Source: Lunularia cruciata
Taxonomy: Eukaryota > Streptophyta > Marchantiopsida > Lunulariales > Lunulariaceae
Length of the DNA: 64,000 nt
NCBI GenBank assembly: GCA_948567375.1
Contig: OX419759.1
Location: forward strand, 32,155,493 to 32,219,492
Direction of reading: 5' to 3'
Part shown: positions 1 to 11,290 of the stretch, piece after piece
How the letters are laid out: the number at the start of each line of letters is the position of its first letter
Position numbering within the stretch: position 1 is the first letter of the stretch
Notes under the pieces: generated by a model
Databases searched by the model: none
Seen by the model: only the letters and a program-made list of their open reading frames with translations
What the model was told of the DNA's origin: nothing
Translations under genes and position numbers: made by a program

Positions 1-1902
1 AAATAATTCAAAGTTATTACAAGATACGAGCACAACCACAATAGTGGTGGGTAGTTAAGTCTGTTGTGAAGGCAGTTGCGTGGTACAGGTCACTTGTGCT
101 TCTTCGCGTAATGAAATGAGCCGAAAATATGCACTTGACTACGTCTAGCTGGACCACCCATCAACGAGAAACGATATCCCCACGAATATGGAGCCAAATT
201 CCATGCGGTGAACATTGACCCATGCTTCGTGCTCATGGTGCGAATTACAACAGGCCACCCCTAGCATCTGTGCTCAAAACCAACGGTGAAATTTATAACC
301 CAGAAATTGAAGACCGGAACGACAGTAACGGGAATGTAGACTTTTAGAAATAAGTAGCAAACCAATAACAATAGACAGACGCTTCTCAAACTGTGAATAC
401 CGCTTCCTCCAATCACCGCAGGGGCTGAATGAGCTAGGGGCACTATTTGCACCTCAGGAGTACGTCAAGAGCAGATGGGTATAGACGAATCTCCCCAACA
501 TAGTGGTCGCCCGAGAATCTGGACCTTACATGAACCCAAAGTTTCCAGACGAAGTACTTGCTTACCAAGTTCAGCCTGACTGCTGCGAAGAACTGTTGTG
601 CTATGGCCTAAAATCCTCGAATTCGCCATCGCCATGTCCATGGTGCCCACTCACAACTCTAGCAACGAGTCAATAGTTCAGGGGAACGGACGCACAGAAC
701 AATGGCTGTCGATAAACAGGGATCAAAACTGGGACGAACCCACCACCACAGCGCCAGCACCCACACCGAGTAAACTGAAACGGATGAGGGAGAGAGGTCT
801 GATCACAGATGAACTACTGAGTTGGACAAATGAAAGCTGGTACGTGCACTAGCGAAGTTCGGCCATGTTGTATCTCTTACCTTTCCACACATAATCTTGT
901 CTTTTGTGGGTACTGCAATACGCCATGCATATGGCGGTGGGGGTGACGGTGTGAACAACCGGTTGAACAGCAAGTTATCTTCAAAACCCAAGGAGATATG
1001 GAGGGTCAGCCCGCCTAAATACGTGTTACCGCTACGGTAGGTTGACCATTTTTGCACCTCCATTATGTGTCTTGTTAAACAACTTTCAATCATGTTCTTG
1101 TGTTTGCTTGTTTCTTTGGTGATGATACCCATCCGCCTCTGTGCAATCGTTTGTTCCGAGATCTCAAAAAACGTGAGAGTTGGAGATTTTTGTTGACAGT
1201 GAGTACGAGGGGAGACCTATAGTGATGATGATATTCTGCTTACTTATTCGCTTCGGTAGCTTAGCTTTGATTGAGGTACAAGGAAGTCAAAATTGTGAAG
1301 GTGAGCAACTTGGTGCTAGTGAACTAGTTTCGATGTTGAGTTATCTAGTGGGCTCTTTGGCACTGAGCTGAAGACTCGAGATTTTGCATCAACTACTACC
1401 GAGTGGAGAGTTTTGGAAAGGCCGGATTCAGAGTTTGTTGTTATAAACGACCCGCCCGCGGCACATGGATTAATATAAAGCACCGCCTCCGTTGCACTCC
1501 AATAGACGGTAGAGTCGAACGGCATTTTCTCGGCAGTTTAGAGTTGTCCCTAAATCATGACCAGCATAAAACGATGTCTGAGAACGGACTATAAACAAAC
1601 TTTCTTGTGCCCATATGCTTCGAGAATTGATTGTCTGACGCATGAATCCAGCAAAACATTTAGTCTAAATGGACGAATCGAAAACACGGAGGTCGTTGCC
1701 ATACGGAGTTAACTATGTCAACCACTGCTTACCACACCAGTGCCACAGCTGTGATCAATTTGTTTGCATGTTACACGGCCAATATGGGCCAATTTCATTG
1801 TAAATCCCTAGTATGACATAGTGTTACAGATCAAAATTTTAGAACTAAACGCTACAGTAAGATACTACTTCCACAGGAATCTAACGCTTCAATTGTAGCA
1901 GC
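1..1902. other. Unassigned sequence downstream of the cyclophilin gene
   Basis: Moderate-GC sequence with several short open frames on both strands, the longest about 80-110 codons (for example 598-852 plus and 803-1132 minus). None has a recognisable domain, and no chain of exons with matching phases could be built. The stretch next to 1903 probably includes the 3' untranslated region of the minus-strand cyclophilin gene. The rest may be the end of a neighbouring gene, a non-coding transcript or plain intergenic DNA. Confidence 0.4.
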
Positions 1903-4900
1903 CTACTCTTTCACTTCTCCACTTTTGGTAATCATAACTTTGCTGTAAGGCCTGTAAAATCCCTTCTCGGCAACGATAACACGGGTGTCCCCGATCAACT
2001 TAGCAGCCCTACACGCAAACACCCACGAGAAAATGAGACATTTGAAGTCGTATAGAAGCGAATGAAAACCGGGAAAGTATCTTAACATGGTTCATAACAG
2101 TTTTTGAGCATGTAACCGTACAACAAAACAGTGAGGAAGAGAATGGGCAGAAAACCTACTGGAAGTATGGGCTGCTGGTATTCTCCTGCACCACTTTCAC
2201 TTGTGCTATTTGATTCACAACGTCAAAACCATCCACCACACGACCAACTACAAGATTGCTAGCATCCAACTCAGGTGCATCAGCGGTTACAATCATAAAC
2301 TCAGTTCCATTGGGATCAGGACGAGCTTCCTCCTCGAGCATTACAAACTTCCCATTTCGAGCCACCAACCTGAGTTCACACAATATTGGCAATACTCTAT
2401 CAGTCTGGGTAAAAGAATCCTAAGCACAGCAGGAAGAGGAGACATTGAAAGACTTTTAGCGCAAAACATGTGAAGGACTGTTTGATATGTGAGAACAAAC
2501 AGTTCTTGACACTACTCAGTGAGCTGCTAAATCTACCGCTACCAGATTGTGAACGCAATGATAACAGTAGTAGATTACATGAAATGCATGCAAGTAATAC
2601 AGTGTGCAAGCAGTACTTTGAGTTGGGAGGCGGCTTTGTAGGATCAACCACTACAAGAGAGACAGTGCCCTTCAAGTTCTTAAGACGAGATCCTTTCTTC
2701 TCAAGATCAGCCATTTCTGCAACCAGTGAATCGTTGGTATCACCGCCTGTGAAGTTGGCTGCATCTGCTGTTCCTCCACTCAAGCTGAAGGTGCGCACTC
2801 CTACATTTTGAATGTAGGTGGGGGTGATTTTCTGGAACTCTTTTCTTTTGTAACTAATTCCTCTTTGTCCAACGGCGATCTCAGCAAACCTTTGAGCTCC
2901 GATTGGCACATTTGTTCCATAAACACCCACCACGATTCTACCAACTGCTTGCCCATCTATGGAAACGTCAAAGAAAACTTTCCTTGTGATTGGCGGATCA
3001 CCCTCAGCAAAAGCTCTGTAACCGATAATACTTTCCAGAAAAGCATTTGAGCTGTATAGTGTTAAGCCGGATTGCAACACCGTCCTTCTGGAAATAGCTC
3101 CTGACAAAGACTTCTTATCGCTGCCGTCCTGTTGCTCTGCCACACTGCCGTCCTAAATGCAAACGAGTATCACAAAACATGCGAGATAACTGGGGGGTGG
3201 CTTCAAGTGAGTGCTTCCACAAAAGAATACCAAACTCGAGCTTTCCTCTCACACCAACACTCAGTTCTTGTAGAGGAGTTTATCCGATATTTTCTCTATC
3301 AGTACTGACGATAACCTGTACAGTGACAAGTATTACCCTTCGCTGAAGCAGAGACAAATTACCTAGCGTAATTTGGAAATTTCTGCAATTTGTGCATGTT
3401 TGAGAGATTGCAATTCCATCACCTTCGAATAGTCAGAAGCTCCCCTTTCTGCCCAAATTGGTAAAATATATGTTAGTGACATGCAGTGCAAGCCTGTTCC
3501 ACTGTTCTTTCTTGCATGAAACACTTGAAGGAAATGTATGATTGAAACAGTTATAAGAAAAACAAAATTCTCCACGAACTAGAGTTCTGAGATACCATGC
3601 ACGAAGAGAACTCCTGTCTTGTTATTAACCCCACTATAACAAGCCCAGATATTAATATTAACGATCATCTTTTTCCAGAAATGTGTCTACCTTTGCGGAC
3701 CTCGGCCCTTCAGGTTGACGAATCAAGAGAGGTAACGACCCATCTGCACAAGCATCGCATGGGCAAGAGGAGATCTTAGCTGCAGAATCCTGGAAACCTC
3801 CACAGAACATAGAGGGACTTACGAAGACTTAGTAATCCAACTGTGGAGAACGAGAGGGAATATTCATTCGGCGGCACTTCTTACGATAATATAAAAAGTG
3901 ATATGGTATATCCAGTTAAAGAACTGACTTACTGAGGTTCTTGCTCCAAGGAGAACAGGAAAGAAAAGTAGACAGCATAAGGGAAACATTATAGCATTGA
4001 CAAAACACAAACAAGCAAACAAAACAGGTCGCCCCTGCCTCCACTAAGAGAATGCTTACAAATTTGGGGCCATGTTGTACACTGCTAAAATACTTAGCAG
4101 CTCTTAACACATTGTGACAATATGGTAATACTTGAAGATATCTACAAACGTTTCGACACCTAACTTGAGTCTCTGTCAACATTTCAGTGCGGTAGAACCG
4201 TGATCAGAACTCTCCGATGGATGTTGCCTGAAAATGGAAAAAATTGATAAAACTTGCATTGTCTTCTTATGGCATTCGAAAGTTAGCCCATTACTGTAAA
4301 CAAACTTTTAAATGACGGTACTCTCGGATCATTCACTGGCTCGGATTGCAGTAAAGACAGATGGAGAAAGTGCAAGGCTATTCAGCTGGGAATTCCTCAT
4401 TGAGAATTTCTAGAACTCAACAATTTTAAATTCCTTCTCCTTTTCTCCCAATTTTCTTATCTAGTCCTCTCTCCATGACCCTTTCCCCATCGGAATATAA
4501 CAGATTGGCTCTTATGCATTAGAAACTGAATTCCCCGGACAATTGCAAGTTGGTACTTCCCTAAACGTAGAAGAAGAAAAATGAGACACGAATAAACATG
4601 ACTTCCTCTTCATCCTCCGAGAAGATAAACATGAATCAAATTCCCGTGGCCTTCCTTCTTCTTTACTACATCCCTTACCAGCTCTCAGCCAAGACTGAGT
4701 GATATCGAACTCTCAGATGAATTTTCTCAGCTATCGCACTATTCCTAGACCACAGAGACCAAGACAATAAGCACTCACGCAGCACAGTACTCCAGACCAA
4801 ACCAAGAACCATTCATTCGATCCAGAAAAACTTCAGCAATCCAAACGAACCTGGAGCGAATGCGAGAGACCGCGAGGAACATAGCGACAGCTGCAGCATC

Positions 4901-4917
4901 AAGTTTGCGACCGCCAT
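1903..4917 (-). CDS. Plastid (thylakoid-lumen type) cyclophilin-like peptidyl-prolyl isomerase, 5 exons
   Basis: Exons, in minus-strand reading order, are 4917-4851, 3779-3691, 3152-2617, 2369-2160 and 2008-1903. All introns are GT-AG and phases agree, giving 335 aa. The first exon starts MAVANLMLQLSLCSSRSLAF, a typical plastid transit start. A second targeting signal follows at about residues 73-101: twin arginine (SRRT), a weakly hydrophobic stretch and an AFA cleavage motif before EGDPP. This suggests a bipartite signal and Tat import into the thylakoid lumen. The cyclophilin-like domain covers about residues 108-325. The KLVARNGK and ELDASNLVVGRV segments match plant CYP26-2/CYP28-type plastid cyclophilins, from memory of that family. 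The usual FHR and QGGD active-site stretch reads FQKITPTYIQNVG here, so isomerase activity is doubtful and a chaperone or assembly role is possible. The gene lies alone, with about 4 kb to its neighbour. Confidence 0.88.
3363..3448 (-). other. Possible cryptic or poison exon inside cyclophilin intron 2
   Basis: Within the 538-nt intron between coding exons 2 and 3, an 86-nt segment is preceded by a good acceptor (TTTGGGCAG) and followed by a good donor (CTAG|GTAATT). Its length is not a multiple of three. Entered in phase 0 from exon 2 it reaches a TGA after nine codons, so inclusion would truncate the protein before the cyclophilin domain. Another frame reads MELQSLKHAQIAEISKLR, but neither neighbouring exon can enter it in phase. 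It could be a regulated exon or chance. Confidence 0.3.
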
Positions 4918-7900
4918 TACTGCGGGGTTTTGAGCTCACAAGAATCGGAGCTCCTCGTCCTTCGGACGAATCAACACATCAGAGCCAGAAGAAAAGAGCA
5001 GAGCTTGCAGCTCCTAGTGCTTCCTGTCTGTCACAGATTTCCATGGATTATCCACTTCCCATCCAACCAAGAACTCACGGACCAATAGTCCGATGGTCAA
5101 CATCTCGGTCTATCAGATTCTCTCTGCGCCACAAAACTTTCATATGAAGTTGAAGTTGAAGTTGAAGTTGCAACTACTCTTCAAGAGCAGTTCCACTTTT
5201 TTCGATAGAGATCCACTTTTTTCCCATCCTTCATGTTTCCTACGCGGTCGCCCTTTCTTTCTTTTTTCGATTAGAGATCTCTCCTAAAGAAAAATAAAAG
5301 TCCACCATCATTTTCAGAGTACATACCAAACTTCACAAGTATGAAATCTTTATTAATAATACCATTGTAAACATTGGATACATAACCTGGATCCAAAGTC
5401 TCCTGAATTCATGAATTTTATGTAATAAATAATTGATAGGCAAATAAATCTTGGAGGAATTTTCCTCTTAGCTTTATCAACAATTATCCGCCACATGGAT
5501 CGTCTCTACCACTTAGATGAGGAGAAAAATTTATGCACAAAATTTTCACCAAATTTAAATAGTGGAGGAGAAACTAAGATAGAATGATAAAAACAAATCA
5601 ATTATGGCCATGTCAATAACAAGAGAATGGCTTGATGATTGAAGATTTGACTTCATAAGTAATTAGCATTTACTTTTTCTAAATCTGTAATTTGTAGGAA
5701 GAAAAATATATTTGTTGGTCTCTCTTTTTGACAATTTCTTTAGTAATCAGTTATATACCCTAACACTATACCTTTTGAGCAGCACTTTGACCAAATAATT
5801 TTCATAAAGCTTATGGTACATGGAAAAGAATCATCTTCTTTCTTGAAATTTGGGTATTTTAAATTTTAGGAAAAAAGAGATTATTAATGTGAAAAATCAT
5901 TGAAAGATCTAAGTACATAAAAAAAAAGGTATTGCCATTTACCAAATATACTTCATGACTTCAAATATGAAAAATTAGAATCTATGTTCTGACCTTAAAC
6001 TTATGAATTACTAAATAAAAATTCACGAGTAAATAAGAATATTACTTGAAAAATATAATAGCTTCCGCAAATATGTTTCATCTATGAGTGTAGTGAGGAT
6101 AATAAAAGGTGATACTATCGTGAAAAATAATCATTAAAGATTAGAAACAAGTGAATAAATAACACAAGTTAGTCACTTACTAAAATCTAAGATTTAGTAC
6201 ATAGCTACAAAAAGATCAGAAAAAAATTACATCAATATTGTACAAATAATCATACACTATGTGACATAACAAACTGGAATAGAGAAATGTGAATAGAGAA
6301 ACTAAATTCACCATTAGTGGTAACATAACTACTCTTCATAATTGGAATTGTAGTTCAAAAACTAAACTTTAAAATTAGTTCATATGTATTTTTTAAAAAT
6401 TAACTTGTTCCTTAAACAATTTAAGATCACCAAAATAGAGTTCATAGATAGATCATACAAACAAACTAGAAATGATTTGTATTCAAAGAGGAACCTAGGA
6501 ATCTTGGGTAAAGTATGATTTGGAAGTGCCTGATTAGATAAGACAATATTACCAGTTGTGATGGGTTTAATTCTTTTCAACTAGTTTGATCATTTGAACA
6601 CAAAATCCAAGTCCAACAACCAAATGTACATTGTTTTCTTGGTCATATATATGTTTTGATTCTCGTACCCCTAATTATTTAGAAATAATATACATTAATT
6701 ATTTTCTATGATAAAAAGGAAGAAATGCTTAGTTGTACAATGTGGATAGGACAAGTAATACTTTTCAAGAGCAAGAATGAATTTTCCAGCAATAGAAACT
6801 TACCACCTCGGTAAGTTTATGACTTGATTTCATTTCAAAAGTCTATAAAAAGAGAAATCTCTCTGTCTTAATCAAAATAATTTGTCCCAATCTAAATTGT
6901 AGTGATACCTTTCTTTTTCTCTTCAAGTGCCAAAACTTCATTCTACATTTTTGGGTAAAATCGAGTAAAACAAAAAGTTGAGGATGAATTTGACTTTTGT
7001 ATCTCTTTATCATACAGTTCAGCATATGTTCAGGGGGGGTGCCTTTTATATCTCTTATCATAGAGGTTAGGATTTACTATAGGAGGGGACTTATATATCT
7101 CTTGTAGTAGTATGGTTCAGTGTCAAGGCTTTTAGGGTGATTACTGGGTTTGCTTGGTCCATATAATCTTCTTTCATTGGGAGCTTTGCCTTGTGCTCTT
7201 TCTTCGTTATTGCAACCTTCTATGCCTTTGTTTTCCCTCTTATTTTTCCTTCGATGTTTACTATTTGGCTTGGATTTCCCCCTCGTTGGGCAGGGAGTTG
7301 AGCCAGCATAGTGGTACAGTGATGCAAACTCGCAATCGCTGTGTGCAAGCACAGCACATCAGCTTTCCTCGATAGCAGCAGAATCACCATATCAGCAGAC
7401 AAAGTGCATTTGTAGGCTTAATGGTGGTTTTAAAGGCCCATCGGTTGACTAGGGCCATGATGAGAAGGCGACGTGTCCAAATAAATATACCACTCACATT
7501 CTACAGTGGGACCTGTCCTGATAAACTACAGTGTATAGCGAGGACTACAGCAGTGGATAGATAGATAGCATGCTCAGATAACATGATCTATAGTAACCCT
7601 GATGCTCTACGTGAGCTATGAGAAGCCTCAAATGACATGGAGCAGAACAAAGCACAAGTGACATCGACTATGCACGCAATGTACTTCTGTTGGTTCAGAA
7701 GCAGACGCACTTCTCGCTAACTGTCAGTTGTCCACTAAACCATACCTCAAATCCACTCAACCTTATAAGAGTGGCATTCAGGTTCACTCATGCTTGTCAG
7801 CAAAGTCGTACAGCTGCAATTTCTCCCACATTGGTGATAGCAGTTCATATTCAGGGGCAGTTTGGTGACCCCGGTAGAGCCGTTATTCCGTTAAAGATCT

Positions 7901-9149
7901 TGCTGACCACCGTTGGATTTTACTCTCATGAAAAGCTACGACCATCAGGGTGCCCACGGGTATGGTGGTACTATTGGCCATCTAGAAAAGAAATTTCTTG
8001 TTTATGGTTTTGTGTGATACAGACATGAAAGTGATGCGTCCAAGAATTTTAATATGTAAATTAACAACATTGAGAAAGGAATTAGTGGAGTGATTGTAAC
8101 TCACTCATTGAGCACTCCACAAGTGATCGATATGATCCAGGGACAGAATACAAAAGATTACACACTCTTGAGAAAAGCTATGGAATATTCTTAAAAGACA
8201 CGAGTGCTCTCCGGACGCACATTGAGCTAAACTCACCGCCCACCGCTGCCGACTATGAACTTCGGAAATAAAAGAATTCCAACCGCTCTTAATAACTCTC
8301 AAGCAGCAGTCCAGTCAACCTTCCAACGTGCTCTTCTGGATTTACGAGAGTGCTGGTGAGAGGGTTCAATTTGGAGGAAGTGCCTCAAGATTGAGAGCTC
8401 TTCAACCCTTTTGTGTAAAGCTGCACGTAATGAATATTTTTTAGTACTCTCGTATATGCTTGCAATATGTACAAGATCCCTGTTCTACTTATGCTCATTT
8501 AGTAGAATCACAGAGCTGCATTGGGACAACTCAAAATGGGTTAAGAGGTCTCCTGAACTAATCCACAATCACAACCAACAAGCAAGCAAATTTTACTGGC
8601 TGGAGAAGATCGGCTCGGAGGTTCTCATATAGAGACATGCGCAGCTAAATTAGAGCATTATGAGCGTGGACTTTGATGACTACTTGAAACTCTTTAACGA
8701 TAGCTCTTGATAGACACAATTCTTAGAGACGTACATTGTATGGACAAGAGACAGTTACTTGTTAGCTGTACTTATGAGGTAAATCCCATGACAGCACTTT
8801 GCTACCAGAAACTCTTCAAGCATCATATCTACAGAGATCAGAGCGTATCTCCTGCTCACTGACCACTCTTCACAGAGGAAAAAACCTAAACTGAGTAATG
8901 TTCAATCAAAGGGGTATCGATGAAAAGCTTAGCATCCGGAAAATGTACACTCTATTCGGTAGGAAACCCCCCCGGCCACATGTGTTGCCAGATGTTTGTT
9001 GACAAAGCTGTCAAGGCAGCACTTAGTCTTCTGCATATCGTACACATAAATTAGACCCTGCACAGGTATGATGCCCTCCTGGATGTCGTGGATCTGCATT
9101 TCACATCTAGGGAAAGAATTAATGTCTTGAACCAAAACAGGAGACAGGC
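4918..9149. other. Intergenic: cyclophilin 5' region, AT-rich spacer, then moderate-GC sequence
   Basis: 4918 to about 5100 is probably the 5' untranslated region and promoter of the minus-strand cyclophilin gene. At 5145-5168 there is a short AAGTTG hexamer array. Around 5215-5270 lies a repeat (CCATCCTT, then ACGCGGTCGCC) that recurs near 57,840 and 59,500. From 5300 to 7100 the DNA is AT-rich with no gene seen. From 7100 to 9149 base composition rises and short frames appear (7690-8028 plus is 112 codons), but none has a recognisable domain. The part just left of 9150 may be the 3' untranslated region of the phosphatase gene. Confidence 0.45.
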
Positions 9150-11290
9150 TCACTGAGCAACGTTTTCCACATTGATGTCTGGCTTCACGATGCCAAAAAG
9201 TTTCCAGCCACCCACACCAGCAGTTTCAAATGCCTGTATCAAAGCAGACAGCAAGAAGTTGGTAAAACTCCCTTATAACGCTATCCCAAATTCTTACAAT
9301 TGTAATCGATCACCAAGCACAGTTACTGGAGAAAAAGACCACCTTGCATTCGGTTTTCTCGATGTAAGTAGAAGTAATCAAAGTCCAGGATGCCAAACTA
9401 ACCTCTTGCCAAGTACTACCATGAGCTTCAAGGAGCGCAGCATTCGCTGTCTTCAGCTCTACGTGGACTCCTGAAAGAAGTGTCGCAGCTTCTTCCCATC
9501 CTCTGTTATGACCCATGCACCTGATCAATTTGAACGGATTCCCATGTCCACACAGGAAAACAGTCTAGTTAAAAGTATGATAATAAGATTCAGCGGATGA
9601 AGCCGTTGTTAGCCCTTAAAACACTTCTGTGAAGAATTCCTATCATATGAGAGATACGATAACGATTAAGAAAGCACCACAAATCTTTCAGCATGAAATC
9701 AAACCGAGAAGCTTTACAATTTTATCTATTTATTTTATATGTTTAGCAACAGTCGGTACGGGTTTGTATTTTTGTTTCTTCTAGTCTACTCATTTAGTAT
9801 CGTCTACTTATTCGTTTCTTTCCTTACTTACGTAATTGTGGTGACATCATCTTTAGAATACTTGCAAATAATTTCCTGCAAATGCTGAAGTGTTTCGCCG
9901 TCCATAGCTGCAACGGAGTAGAAGCTGCTGAGAAAGGCCACATCTGCATCTAGCAACTCGGGTACATGTTGTTGCATGATATCCAAAGTCTCACGTGTTC
10001 GAGTAGAGTCACTGCAGTACACATAAAACCTCTACCTTAACAAATTTTGAAGCTATTAGGTGTCGTAGTGACTGACCTAGAAATATGCAGGCTACTTACG
10101 TTATGTCCAAATAAGATAAGAGTAACTAGATTACACAGTCTTGCGGTGCCTTTAGAACTTTGTCAGCTGAAAAGCCATTGATTACAAGATTGCCACAAAA
10201 GAATGTAGGACGACTATCGCATGTGCAAATGTTATACTTTGCCGCTAGTTACCTGCAAAGTATAAGTTGTGGTACCCAACCAGGATGCTTCTGCAACTTG
10301 AGAGCAACGTTGGCAGCAGCTTGACGTCCACGCTTGCTTAAAGGTCGCTCGTGATCTGGAAAGAGGTCCGGCAATAGTAAGGGCCATAGACGCTTAATCA
10401 ACGTGTTTCAATCATACGCTGTTAGGCGTTAACGTTCGTGTACAGGAGAAAACTGACGTCTGGTTGCTACAATATTATAAACTAAGTCTTCTGCAGCTGC
10501 TGTTCCATAGGAGTCTCACGTCATGAGAGTTAAACAATTCTCCAACCAACCAATCTCTGGATGCATTTCGACCTCCTTTCGTTAATCTTTCGTGCACATT
10601 CACTTCTCGGAGCCACTCCCAGCTTTGGGAAAACATAATGTTTAAACCCTCAACCCTTATCAATTTACTATGCGACTTTTACAAAATGTGTATCTTGCCA
10701 AAATCTTTTAAAATAGGCGGATATAGGGAAAGGACAAGAGATGGAATTGCGAATTTTGGATTTGGGTCACGTTACCTTGAGTGCCTCCCTGATTCGTTTC
10801 CCGTATAGACCCCAGCAGTTATACAGGAGGGGCGGGGGAGCACTCAAAAGTTAAACTACCTCCGAAATATTGAGTTTCGTAGCAAATGAGAGGAGAAGTA
10901 TCTGGAGATGAATAAGGAAAGAGTCGTACCTTTTATTGAACGATCAGACCATGAACTTTTGGCATGGCGCAAGAGAATGAGACGGCGCAGATTCGGATCA
11001 GAACTCGCACTCAGCTGAGTTCCGCCAACAATTTTATCAGTAACCACACAGAAAACTTTGAAAGTCCGCTCCGAGTGACATTGACTAGGTGCACGTAATT
11101 GCAACCAACTTGCGGTGTTTTGATTGGAGTTAAGAAACAAGGAACTGAAGCTAAACGTAAGGTGATTCGACACTGTTCTGGAGGTCCTTAACCGACAGTG
11201 TTTCGGTTGGCGTGCGTTCAAATGGCACCTACTCACTGTCAAATCAATATGTGTGGATAACAAACAGTCCCAGATTGCCAACGCGGCCAT
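9150..11290 (-). CDS. SixA-like histidine phosphatase with plastid-type N-terminal extension, 5 exons
   Basis: Exons are 11290-10930, 10355-10253, 10011-9832, 9520-9403 and 9233-9150. All junctions are GT-AG with agreeing phases (K|D, C|S, T|C and E|A joins), giving 281 aa. The catalytic core begins at about residue 102 with RLILLRHAKSSW, the RHG-type motif with nucleophile His109. DHERPLSKRG follows at 121-130, then SDSTRTRET near 155, and the second active-site His at GHNRGW (His219). This is the layout of the histidine-phosphatase (phosphoglycerate mutase-like) superfamily, SixA branch. Bacterial SixA removes phosphate from phosphohistidine on the ArcB phosphotransfer domain. The first 100 residues are rich in Ser, Arg and Leu and poor in acidic residues, as in plastid transit peptides. 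The C-terminal GWKLFGIVKPD is typical of plant members. The substrate is unknown. Confidence 0.93.

Noticed and set aside
598-852. 84-codon plus-strand frame
   Set aside because: No known domain. It ends near a possible donor (GGTACGTGC), but no partner exon was found.
2400-3143. Cyclophilin starting inside exon 3 (GTG/MAEQQDGS) as a single-exon gene running to 2400
   Set aside because: The start is GTG, preceded by an intron acceptor. The frame reads into an intron after NSK (donor GTACTG), and exons on both sides join in phase.
7690-8028. 112-codon plus-strand frame
   Set aside because: No motif, no exon partners; composition like the surrounding non-coding sequence.
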